Source: Planosporangium spinosum (GTDB taxonomy: Bacteria > Actinomycetota > Actinomycetes > Mycobacteriales > Micromonosporaceae). From it: 64,000 nt of DNA. Of this stretch, positions 56,995 to 64,000 are shown piece by piece (position 1 is the first letter of the stretch; the number at the start of each line of letters is the position of its first letter). A program made the translations under genes and the position numbers. The notes beneath the pieces are model-generated. The model had not been told where the DNA came from. It searched no databases and worked only from the letters and a program-made list of their open reading frames with translations. The stretch is taken from NCBI RefSeq assembly GCF_049999945.1, contig NZ_JBLYUB010000010.1, positions 1 through 64,000 of the forward strand. Direction: 5' to 3'.

Positions 56995-57657
56995 TCAGCC
57001 CGCCGTGGTGGCTGCCGCGGCGGCCGCGGTCGTCGTGGCGATCACGGCCGCCTCCACGCCCTCGATGGCCTTGCGTACCGCCTCGGCCGGCCAGCTGGCG
57101 TCCGCGACGGCCTTGAGACGCTCCCGTACCTGCTTGGCAGGCACACCGGGGACGGCGGTCTTCTCCAGGCGCACCGCCCGGACCAGCGCGCACAGGGCGG
57201 CGGTACGCGGATCGACCGGCCCGTCGCCGGTCACCGCCGCCCGTAGCCGATCCCGGGTCTCGGTCTCGGGTTCGGGCTGCGCGCCGGTGGCCGACGGGTA
57301 CCGGGTACGCGGGAAGACCCACAGCACCCTGTCCTGTTCGCGGCGGAGCACACCGGCCTCGACCAGGCCGTCGAGCAGCCGGCCGGGCAGGCCCTTGGCC
57401 AGCCGGATGACCCAGTCCTGCGGCTTGCGGTGCTCCGCGCCGATCCGGGCGAGCGCCTCGTCGACGACCGGGTCGCCGGTCGGTGCGGCGTCGGTGACCG
57501 TCACCCGTTTGTCCGCCACGTCCACGCGGCCGGCGAGGGCCAGCTCCATGAGCAGGGCGCCGGCCAGCCCGTACCCGAGCATCTGGGTGTTGATCGCCGC
57601 GGAGCCGGCGTCGTCGTACGCCAGCAGCAGCAGCTCCTCGGCCAGATTGATCTTCAT
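56995..57657 (-). CDS. GPP34 (GOLPH3-like) phosphoprotein
   Basis: A 220-residue helical protein of the GPP34 family common in actinomycetes: NLAEELLLLAYDDAGSA at the start, LGYGLAGALLMELALAGRVD, LARIGAEHRKPQDWVIRLAK and AALCALVRAVRLEKTAVPG. Eukaryotic GOLPH3 binds PI4P on Golgi membranes; bacterial roles are unknown. An Ala/Thr tail ends the chain. The start is ATG 57657, divergent from the GH35 gene. Confidence 0.88.
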   Translation of the reverse strand: MKINLAEELLLLAYDDAGSAAINTQMLGYGLAGALLMELALAGRVDVADKRVTVTDAAPTGDPVVDEALARIGAEHRKPQDWVIRLAKGLPGRLLDGLVEAGVLRREQDRVLWVFPRTRYPSATGAQPEPETETRDRLRAAVTGDGPVDPRTAALCALVRAVRLEKTAVPGVPAKQVRERLKAVADASWPAEAVRKAIEGVEAAVIATTTAAAAAATTAG

Positions 57658-57795
57658 GACCCCACGGTATCCGGCCGGGCAAGACCCGGTCGGCGAACGC
57701 CGCGACCGATTGGCGAACGTTAACATCTACAAAGATTGATTGAAGCCGAGCGGTGCGGCCCGCGGTCGACCCCGGGCCGGGGACGGGAGGCAGTC

Positions 57796-60700
57796 ATGCG
57801 GATCCGGATCCGCCGGAGTGCGGCAGCCCGGACAGCGGGCAGGGCGGCGGTCGCCGCGATGGCCGCCGCCGTACTGGTCAGCGGGGCACCGGCACCGGCT
57901 CCCGCCGCGGCGGCGCCCGACCACGCCGCCCGGCGGTCGGCCGGCCACCCGGCCGCCCGGCAGCCGACCCGCCACACGGTCACCTTCGACCGGTACTCGC
58001 TGATGATCGACGGTGAGCGCACCTACGTCTGGTCGGGCGAGTTCCACCCGTTCCGGCTGCCCAGCCCCGACCTGTGGCGCGACGTCCTGCAGAAGATGAA
58101 GGCCAGCGGGTACAACGCCGTCTCGTTCTACTTCGACTGGGGCTACCACTCGCCGAAGCCGGGGGTCTACGACTTCACCGGCGTGCGCGACATGGACCGG
58201 CTGCTCACCATCGCCGAGGAGACCGGCCTCTACGTCATCGCCCGGCCCGGCCCGTACATCAACGCCGAGGTCGACGCGGGCGGCTTCCCCGGCTGGCTGA
58301 CCACTCAGGCCGGCAGGGCGCGCAGCGACGCCCCCGACTACCTGGCCGCGGTCGACGAGTGGCAGACCCACATCGATGCGATCATCGCCCGTCACCAGCT
58401 CACCGACGGCGGCGGCTCGGTCATCCTGTACCAGATCGAGAACGAGCTGGCCGCCACCGGCACCTCGCAGTACAACTATCTGCGGCACCTGTACGACACG
58501 GTGCGCGCCGACGGCATCACCGTGCCGATCTTCCACAATGACAAGGGCCGCAACGGCTTCTGGGTACCCAGCAGTTCGACCGTGCCGGGCACCGTTCCCG
58601 GCCCGGTCGACCTGTACGCCTTCGACGGCTACCCGGGCGGCAGTTGCCGTACCGACGGCACACCCGGCAGCCCGAACGCCGCACCCGACTGGGGCATCCA
58701 CGGCCCCGGCGGCGGCAAGGGCGGCGCGACGGCCTCACCGGAGACGCCCGGCTTCGTCGCCGAGTTCGGCGGCGGCTGGTTCGACTACTGGGGCAGCAAC
58801 GGCACGTACCCGTGTACGGCGGTCCGCGAGGGGCCCGGGTACGAGCGGGTCTTCTACGGCACCAACATCGCCAACCGGCTGTCCATCCAGAACTTCTACA
58901 TGACGTTCGGCGGCACGTCCTGGGGCTGGCTGCCCGCCCCGGTCGTGTACTCGTCCTACGACTACGGCGCCGCCATCGACGAGGCGCGGCAGCTGCGGCC
59001 CAAGGCCGCGACGATGAAGGAGCTCGGGTACTTCCTGCAGAGCGTCACGCCGATCACGAAGGTCGACCGGGGCGACCCGGTGACCCCGTCATCGACCGCC
59101 GTGCAGGTCTACCACAACGTCAACCCCGACACCGGTACGCACGTCTACTTCGCGGTGCACAACCCGTCCAGCGCCACCACCGACGACACCTTCACGTTCC
59201 CGATCGCCACTGTGGACGGTACGTACACCGTGCCGCTGCGACTGCGCGGCCAGGACGCCAAGACGCTGGTCGCCGGGTACGACGTCGAAGGCAACCGCCT
59301 GGTCTACTCGACCTCCGAGATCATGACGCACCTGAACGGCCTGCTGCTGTTGTACGGCCGCGACGGTGAGGCCGGCGAGACCGTGCTGCGCTACCCCTCC
59401 GCGCCGACGGTACGAGTGCTTGCCGGCAACGTCACCAGCCGGTTCGACCCGGCGACCGGGGACCTCCGGCTGACCTACCCGCACACCGGCCTGGCCCGGG
59501 TACGGATCACCGGCGGCGGCCGGTCGCCGCTGACCCTGCTGCTGGCCGACCAGACCACCGCGGACACGTTCTGGCGGCAGGACACGGCGGGAGGCCCGGT
59601 ACTGGTACGCGGGCCGGAACTGGTCCGCACCGCGCGGGTACGCGGGGAGAGGCTGGACCTGACCGGCGACACCAGCACCGCCTCCGACCTGGAGGTCTGG
59701 GCGCCCCGCCGGATCGACGAGGTCACCTGGAACGGCGCGGAGATCCCGGTCGGCCGCGACGGCTCCGACAGCCTCGTGTCCCGGCGACCCCTGCCCGGCC
59801 CGAAGCCGGTGACCCTGCCCGACCTGTCCACGGCCACCTGGCGCTGGTCGGCGGAGTCGCCGGAGGCGGCGCCCCCCTTCGACGACTCGTCCTGGGCCGT
59901 CGCCGACCGGACCACCACCAACAGCACCACCAGGCCGCCGGCCGGCCAGGTCGTGCTGACCGCCGACGACTACGGGTTCCACCACGGCGACGTCTGGTAC
60001 CGGGGCCGGTTCACCGGCGACGCGCCGGCGAGCGTGAGCCTGCGGTACGGCGGCGGGGGAGCGGGCCTGCTCCAGGCCTGGCTCGACGGCACGTACCTCG
60101 GCCAGCACGTCCTGCCCACCGGTGTGGCGTCGCCGCCGACCACCGGTACCGCCTCGTTCACCGTCCCGCCGGCGCTGCGTACGTCCGGCGACCACGTCCT
60201 GTCGGTCATGGTGCGCAACGACTCGCACAACGAGGACGGCGGCGTCAACGACGCCCACAAGGAGGGCCGGGGACTCATCTCGTACGCGTTCGACGGTGCC
60301 ACGCGGCCCGCGGTCACCTGGAAGGTGCAGGGCAACGCCGGTGGCGAGGACATCGCCGACCCGGTCCGGGGCGTGGTCAACAACGGCGGCCTGTACGGCG
60401 AGCGCAGCGGCTGGTACCTGCCCGGCTTCCCGGACCGGTCCTGGGCGACCCGCTCGGTGCCCGACACCGCCGCTCCTGCGGGCACATCGTGGTACCGCAC
60501 CGGGTTCGACCTGCGCGTACCGTCCGGTGTGGACGCCTCGCTCGGGCTGGCGATCGGTGACCCGTCGACGCCACGGTCCGGCGGCCACTACCGGGTGCTC
60601 ATCTTCCTCAACGGCTGGAACCTCGGCCAGTACGTCGCCGACGTCGGCCCGCAGCACACGTTCGTCCTGCCGACCGGGGTACTCCGGCCGGACGGCCGCA

Positions 60701-60837
60701 ACACCCTGGCGCTCGCGGTGACCAGCGACGGTGGTCCGGCCGACGCGCTGGAGTCGGTACGCCTGACCGACCTCGGCACGGTACGGGGCGGGGTGCCGGT
60801 ACGCCCGGTCCCGGCGCCGGGGTACTCCGGGCGGTAG
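57796..60837 (+). CDS. secreted GH35 beta-galactosidase
   Basis: A 1013-residue exported glycosidase. An Arg-rich start and a hydrophobic core (AGRAAVAAMAAAVLVSGAPA, about 15-34) form the signal peptide. The GH35 TIM barrel follows: YVWSGEFHPFRLPSPDLW, RPGPYINAEVDAGGFPGW, the acid/base Glu in LYQIENELAATG and the nucleophile Glu in FVAEFGGGWFDYWG. The C-terminal half contains beta-sandwich and jelly-roll domains (DVWYRGRFTGDAPA, GTSWYRTGFDLRVPSG). It removes terminal beta-galactose from plant or other polysaccharides outside the cell. GGGAGG precedes ATG 57796. It is convergent with the pectate lyase gene, consistent with rhamnogalacturonan or pectin side-chain use. Confidence 0.92.
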   Translation: MRIRIRRSAAARTAGRAAVAAMAAAVLVSGAPAPAPAAAAPDHAARRSAGHPAARQPTRHTVTFDRYSLMIDGERTYVWSGEFHPFRLPSPDLWRDVLQKMKASGYNAVSFYFDWGYHSPKPGVYDFTGVRDMDRLLTIAEETGLYVIARPGPYINAEVDAGGFPGWLTTQAGRARSDAPDYLAAVDEWQTHIDAIIARHQLTDGGGSVILYQIENELAATGTSQYNYLRHLYDTVRADGITVPIFHNDKGRNGFWVPSSSTVPGTVPGPVDLYAFDGYPGGSCRTDGTPGSPNAAPDWGIHGPGGGKGGATASPETPGFVAEFGGGWFDYWGSNGTYPCTAVREGPGYERVFYGTNIANRLSIQNFYMTFGGTSWGWLPAPVVYSSYDYGAAIDEARQLRPKAATMKELGYFLQSVTPITKVDRGDPVTPSSTAVQVYHNVNPDTGTHVYFAVHNPSSATTDDTFTFPIATVDGTYTVPLRLRGQDAKTLVAGYDVEGNRLVYSTSEIMTHLNGLLLLYGRDGEAGETVLRYPSAPTVRVLAGNVTSRFDPATGDLRLTYPHTGLARVRITGGGRSPLTLLLADQTTADTFWRQDTAGGPVLVRGPELVRTARVRGERLDLTGDTSTASDLEVWAPRRIDEVTWNGAEIPVGRDGSDSLVSRRPLPGPKPVTLPDLSTATWRWSAESPEAAPPFDDSSWAVADRTTTNSTTRPPAGQVVLTADDYGFHHGDVWYRGRFTGDAPASVSLRYGGGGAGLLQAWLDGTYLGQHVLPTGVASPPTTGTASFTVPPALRTSGDHVLSVMVRNDSHNEDGGVNDAHKEGRGLISYAFDGATRPAVTWKVQGNAGGEDIADPVRGVVNNGGLYGERSGWYLPGFPDRSWATRSVPDTAAPAGTSWYRTGFDLRVPSGVDASLGLAIGDPSTPRSGGHYRVLIFLNGWNLGQYVADVGPQHTFVLPTGVLRPDGRNTLALAVTSDGGPADALESVRLTDLGTVRGGVPVRPVPAPGYSGR

Positions 60838-60847
60838 TCCACGTGAC

Positions 60848-60882
60848 GGGGCGCCGGTACCGATGACCGGTACCGGCGCCCC
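60848..60882. terminator. 15-bp perfect hairpin between convergent secreted-enzyme genes
   Basis: GGGGCGCCGGTACCG (60848-60862) pairs with 60868-60882 across a 5-base loop. It can terminate both the beta-galactosidase and the pectate lyase transcripts. Confidence 0.8.
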
Positions 60883-60894
60883 GGCGCTGCCAGG

Positions 60895-61920
60895 TCAGCT
60901 CACCTTTCCGGTGCCCGAGTTGCTCTGCACGTTGCTGATCACGGACGAGGTCGCGTCCAGGGAGAAGGAGTACGGCGGGTTCGTGAAGCTCCCGGTACGG
61001 GTGATGTCGTTCGTACCGCCGCCGAAGTCGTTGCCGGACTGGTTGATGTACCCGTCGGTCGGGCTGTCCCCGGTCGTCTCGATCGGCGTCGAGACGCTGC
61101 GGAAGACGTTGTTCTGGGCCAGGCCCTGCGCGTTCATCCGGGTGTGGATCGCGCCGCTGCCGTTCGAGTAGTAGTTGTTGTAGAAGTGCCCGGTGCCGAA
61201 GCGCAGGCTCGGACCGCGGGTGTTGAAGTTGTAGAAGTAGTTGTGGTGGTAGGTCACCCGCAGGTGGCCGGTGTCCTCGCTGGCGTTGCTGTCGCTGTGG
61301 CCGACCAGCGAGACCTTGTAGTGGTCGTGCAAACGGTTCCAGGAAACCGTCACGTAGTCGGCGGCGTGGGTGATGTCGACCAGACCGTCGTAGTAGTCCT
61401 TGCCGTTGTTCATGTCGCTGGACAGGTCGTTGTGGTCGACCCAGACGTGGGTGCTCTGCTGGATCGTGATCGCGTCGGTGCCCTTGGCCTTCGAGATCTT
61501 CAGGTTCCGGATGATCACGTTGTTGGCGTTCTTGACCCGCAGGCCGCCGCCGGTCAGGCCGGAGTTCGCGCCGACGCCGACCACGGTCTTGTCCGAGGTG
61601 ATGTCCACCTGGCCGGACAGCGAGATGGTGCCGGAGATCTGGATGGTGGACTTGCCGGACGCCTTCGCGGCGGTCTGCAGCGCCGACAGCGAGCTGACGG
61701 TCACCGTGCTGCCACCGGCGCCGCCGGTGGTGCCGCCGGACAGCGAGGCGTACCCGTCGGCCGACGCCGCCGCGAGGGCGGGTGCCGGTGCGAGGGCGGG
61801 TGCCGGTGCGAGGGCGGGTGCCGGGGTGGCGGCGGACGCGGCCGGGGCGGTGGCGAGGGCGCCACCGGTGACGGCGGCGACGGCCGCCGTGATGAGCAGG
61901 GATCCGCGTGGGTGCTTCAT
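60895..61920 (-). CDS. secreted pectate lyase (PL1)
   Basis: A 341-residue extracellular lyase that cleaves polygalacturonate by beta-elimination with Ca2+. The signal peptide (LLITAAVAAVTGGALATAPA) is followed by an Ala/Pro repeat linker (three APALAP units) and a right-handed beta-helix with conserved HVWVDHNDLSSD, HDHYKVSLVGHSDSN, VTYHHNYFYNFNTRGPSLRF and the C-terminal NDFGGG. These match PL1 active-site and calcium regions. ATG 61920. LacI-type operators lie about 200 bases upstream. The linker repeats are also repeats at DNA level (18-base unit, 61787-61830). Confidence 0.92.
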   Translation of the reverse strand: MKHPRGSLLITAAVAAVTGGALATAPAASAATPAPALAPAPALAPAPALAAASADGYASLSGGTTGGAGGSTVTVSSLSALQTAAKASGKSTIQISGTISLSGQVDITSDKTVVGVGANSGLTGGGLRVKNANNVIIRNLKISKAKGTDAITIQQSTHVWVDHNDLSSDMNNGKDYYDGLVDITHAADYVTVSWNRLHDHYKVSLVGHSDSNASEDTGHLRVTYHHNYFYNFNTRGPSLRFGTGHFYNNYYSNGSGAIHTRMNAQGLAQNNVFRSVSTPIETTGDSPTDGYINQSGNDFGGGTNDITRTGSFTNPPYSFSLDATSSVISNVQSNSGTGKVS

Positions 61921-61970
61921 CGTTCGTGCGCTCCGATCGTGAGGTGTGGCGGCGTGGCCGGTCGTCGGCC

Positions 61971-62042
61971 GCCGGTCGGTGTGGGTGCGTCGCCGGTCGG
62001 TGTGGGTGCGTCGCCGGTCGGTGTGGGTGCGTCGCCGGTCGG
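61971..62042. repeat. 21-bp tandem repeat in the pectate lyase leader
   Basis: Three exact copies at 61971, 61992 and 62013 (starting GCCGGTCGGTGTGGG) and a 9-base partial at 62034. It lies between the predicted promoter and the start codon, so it would be in the 5' untranslated mRNA. Confidence 0.9.
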
Positions 62043-62113
62043 CGCTGGCTGCGCCGGTCGGTTTGGGGTCGCCCCGGCTTGGCGTGGGCCGGTCCGCCGC
62101 TTGTCGATGGCTT

Positions 62114-62189
62114 GGAAAGCGCTTTCCTCTCGGTCAGAGCAATATACATTGACTTAGATTGATGTATAGGCCGACTGGAAACGTTTTCC
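62114..62189 (-). promoter_or_regulatory. LacI-type operators and promoter dyad for the pectate lyase
   Basis: GGAAAGCGCTTTCC (62114-62127) is a perfect 14-base palindrome of the LacI/CcpA type with the central CG step. TGGAAACGTTTTCC (62176-62189) is a near-palindromic second site. Between them TATACAT (62143-62149) and ATGTATA (62162-62168) form an inverted repeat in the most A+T-rich DNA here; on the minus strand this includes TATATT, a possible -10. The layout suggests a repressor bound as a pair and relieved by a pectin oligosaccharide. Confidence 0.7.
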
Positions 62190-62638
62190 GAATGCTGCAA
62201 TTGCGCGATGCTGGGCCGGTCACCGCAGCCCGCCCGGGTAGCACCGTCCGGGCGCCGGGCGCCGGGCGCCGGGCGCCGGTTGCCGGTGCCGGTGCCGGTT
62301 GCCGGGCGTTGACCGCCGGTCGCAGGGCGCCGGTACCTGGTCGTCGGTCACGGGGTGTGCGGGCTGCGCTGTAGGGAGCACCGGTCGCGCGTGGGTCGGT
62401 CGCGCGTGGGTCGGTCGCGCGTGGGTCGGTCGCGCGTGGGTCGGTCGCGCGGGGTTCGACTGTGGCGTTATGGGCGCTTTGTACCGTTAAGTCGGCCTGT
62501 AGGTGCCATCCCGGCGGTGGTGATCGAGCGGTGGCGATCGGCTGGACCTGCGGAACCGCAGCGGACGACTAGGCTGCTGAGGGTGGAGTGGTCACGCGCC
62601 GCAGGCGGGAAACGGGCCATCGGGAAACGGGCCATGCC
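62190..62638. other. intergenic region rich in simple repeats, no gene
   Basis: Between the operators and the STAS gene. It contains GCCGGGCGCCGG-type runs (62240-62310) and a 15-base tandem repeat starting GGTCGCGCGTGGG, four exact copies from 62383 and a partial to 62452. A 15-base direct repeat (CGGGAAACGGGCCAT, about 62606-62635) precedes the STAS start. Confidence 0.75.
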
Positions 62639-62986
62639 GTGACAGACAGGGTCGACGTCGTCGTCCACCGCAGCGCCGATCATACGGTCGTCGCCGCGAG
62701 CGGCAGCATCTATTTCGACACCCACGAGGCGTTGAAGGAGACGCTGCTCGCGCTCGCCGCGGAGGAGAAGCCGCACATCGTTCTCGACCTCAGCGAGGTC
62801 GACCTGTGCGACTCGAGCGGCCTCAACATGATGGCCCAGACCCACCTCGTGGCGACCAGCCAGGGCGGCTGGCTCCGACTCGCCGGGGTGCAGCCGATCG
62901 TCCGGCAGGTGCTCGACGCCACTCATCTCACCCGCATGCTGCCGCTGTACGGCACCGTCGCGCAGGCGGTGGCAGGCGCGGAGTAG
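62639..62986 (+). CDS. STAS-domain anti-sigma factor antagonist
   Basis: A 115-residue STAS protein of the SpoIIAA/RsbV type. The phosphorylation segment is VLDLSEVDLCDSSGLNMMAQ, with Ser59 or Ser60 as the expected kinase target, after SGSIYFDTHEALKETLL. No anti-sigma kinase gene is adjacent, as is common in actinomycetes. The start is GTG 62639; no strong ribosome site is seen, and a short direct repeat lies just upstream. Confidence 0.87.
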   Translation: MTDRVDVVVHRSADHTVVAASGSIYFDTHEALKETLLALAAEEKPHIVLDLSEVDLCDSSGLNMMAQTHLVATSQGGWLRLAGVQPIVRQVLDATHLTRMLPLYGTVAQAVAGAE

Positions 62987-63024
62987 GTGCTGTCTGCGCG
63001 GTCGGTCGGGCCGGTTTCTCGTAG

Positions 63025-63070
63025 ATCTTGGAAACTCTGGCACCAATATTGGTGCCCAACTTTCCAAGAT
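63025..63070. repeat. dispersed intergenic inverted repeat, copy 2, with 18-bp palindrome
   Basis: ATCTTGGAAA (63025-63034) pairs with TTTCCAAGAT (63061-63070). The centre is the perfect palindrome GGCACCAATATTGGTGCC (63039-63056). It follows the STAS gene, as copy 1 follows sepX, and shares the flank GATCTTGG plus AACTCTGG. Confidence 0.75.
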
Positions 63071-63220
63071 TGGAAGGTAATCGCGACCGGGCACGCCCGT
63101 CATTGCCTTCCGCTGGTGTCGATGATCGAACAGGCGGACTCCGGCCGTCGCCCGCGTGGGCCGGCGGTGTGGAGTGACCGGATCGTCCATGGTGGAGGCG
63201 ACCGCGCCGGCCGGCTGCGG

Positions 63221-63370
63221 TCGCGACCGGCTGCCACGCGACCGGCTCGGCCACGGGACCGGCTCGGCCACGCGACCGGCTGCCACGCGACCGGCTCGGC
63301 CACGGGACCGGCTCGGCCACGCGACCGGCCGCGGCCACGCGACCGGCTCGGCCACGGGACCGGCCGCGGT
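63221..63370. repeat. imperfect GACCGGCTCGGCCACG repeat array
   Basis: About nine units of CGACCGGCT(CGG)CCACG alternate in two lengths. It fills the gap between copy 2 of the inverted repeat and the SDR gene. The spacers are not unique sequence, so it is not a CRISPR array. Confidence 0.8.
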
Positions 63371-63387
63371 CACGTGGCCGGTCGTCG

Positions 63388-64000
63388 TCACGCTACCGAG
63401 AAGCCACCGTCGACGAAGATGGTCTGGCCGGTGACATACCCGCACGCCGGGCTCGCCAGAAACACCGCCAGGCCGGCGAAGTCCCCGATCAGCCCGTTGC
63501 GGCCGACCATCGTGCGGGCCGAGGCCGTGGCCACCCGTGCCGGGTCGGCGAAGAGCGCCTCGTTCATCGGCGTCTCGACGACCCCGGGCGCGATCGCGTT
63601 GCAGCACACGCCGTACCGCGACCACGCCTCGGCCTGCGAGCGGGTCAGCCCGGTGAGGCCGGCTTTCGAGGCGCCGTACCCGCCGCTGTTGCCGAAGGCG
63701 CGGACGGCCTGCTGTGACGCGAGGTTGATGATGCGACCCCAGCCGCGCGCGGCCATACCGGGGCCGAAGCGCTGCCCGAGCAGGAACGGCGCGTCGAGGT
63801 TGACCGCGAAGATACGGTCCCAGTCCGCCACCGTGAGCTCCGCCAGCGGTGGGCGCGGGTTCACCCCGGCGGAGTTGACCAGGATGTCGGGCTCGCCGAA
63901 CAGGCCCGCCGCCTCGTCGGCGGCGGCGGCGAGCGCCGTACGGTCGCTGAGGTCCACCGCCACGTACCCGGCACGGGGCAGTGTCTCTGCGGTCTCCCGC
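63388..64000 (-). CDS. short-chain dehydrogenase, 5' end beyond the window
   Basis: The last 204 codons of an SDR of the gluconate 5-dehydrogenase/KduD-like type: DILVNSAGVNPRPPLAELTV, INLASQQAVRAFGNSGGYGA with the catalytic YGASKAGLTGLTRSQAEAW, IAPGVVETPMNEALF and the terminal TGQTIFVDGGFSV. The cofactor-binding N-terminus is missing because the window ends. Given the nearby pectate lyase, an uronate-catabolism role (KduD-like) is attractive but not proven. Confidence 0.85.
   Translation of the reverse strand, partial: RETAETLPRAGYVAVDLSDRTALAAAADEAAGLFGEPDILVNSAGVNPRPPLAELTVADWDRIFAVNLDAPFLLGQRFGPGMAARGWGRIINLASQQAVRAFGNSGGYGASKAGLTGLTRSQAEAWSRYGVCCNAIAPGVVETPMNEALFADPARVATASARTMVGRNGLIGDFAGLAVFLASPACGYVTGQTIFVDGGFSVA

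Noticed and set aside
59089..60657. Long antisense frame within the GH35 gene
   Set aside because: A shadow of the opposite strand with low-complexity composition; the GH35 frame has full domain support.
61971..62452. Two further tandem arrays considered as CRISPR
   Set aside because: Copies are directly abutting without spacers.
63221..63370. Possible CRISPR array
   Set aside because: Units are only 14-17 bases, spacers are themselves repeat sequence, and no cas genes are present.

Overview
The window is about 72% G+C, uses many GTG starts and has strong purine-rich ribosome sites. It carries actinobacterial hallmark genes (DUF3117, SepX/GlpR, an Rv2578c-type radical SAM protein, TatB, SigE-family and ECF42-type sigma factors). 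This points to a filamentous actinomycete, most likely Micromonosporaceae. That assignment is an inference from gene content and codon style.

Region 1 (1-15.5 kb) is core metabolism and housekeeping: a PaaX regulator with a PaaG-like enoyl-CoA hydratase, leucyl aminopeptidase, a broken AlkA-like glycosylase, an O-methyltransferase with no ordinary start codon, an HtrA-like protease, TatB, Mrp, and a DUF1003/MgtE_N-CBS pair. Region 2 (15.5-28.8 kb) has a CoA-ester lyase, an acyl-CoA dehydrogenase and a MaoC dehydratase that look like dispersed ethylmalonyl-CoA pathway genes. It also holds an intein-split radical SAM gene directly behind a perfect LexA box. Region 3 (28.8-38.1 kb) has small membrane proteins, a SigE-family sigma factor with a coupled membrane protein, PHP and MarC genes, a RecB-like nuclease, and a Fur/MpaB pair. 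Region 4 (37.5-44.5 kb) is the conserved divisome neighbourhood: 5-formyl-THF cyclo-ligase, galU, glp (MoeA/gephyrin-like), an acetyltransferase and sepX/glpR, with a GGDEF gene inserted.

Region 5 (44.64-51.10 kb) is a decayed actinomycete integrative element (AICE type) in a tRNA-Ala gene. Its ends are near-identical repeats of about 96 bp. The integrase survives only as a frameshifted 3' remnant whose expected catalytic Tyr is His, and the RepSA-like initiator appears to lack its C-terminus. The remaining cargo is a YefM/RelE toxin-antitoxin pair translationally coupled to a lower-G+C protein with a Cys-rich N-terminus and C-terminal TPRs, plus small genes and a GntR-like regulator. To its right (51.1-55.2 kb) lie more accessory genes: a PP2C-like/NUDIX operon, a second small WPC-motif protein, and a GntR-UTRA/2H-phosphoesterase operon.

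Region 6 (55.2-64 kb) has an ECF42-like sigma factor with a DGPF/YciI partner, a GPP34 protein, a secreted GH35 beta-galactosidase convergent with a secreted pectate lyase controlled by LacI-type operators, a STAS protein, and an SDR gene cut by the window edge. Intergenic DNA is rich in short tandem repeats and long hairpins.
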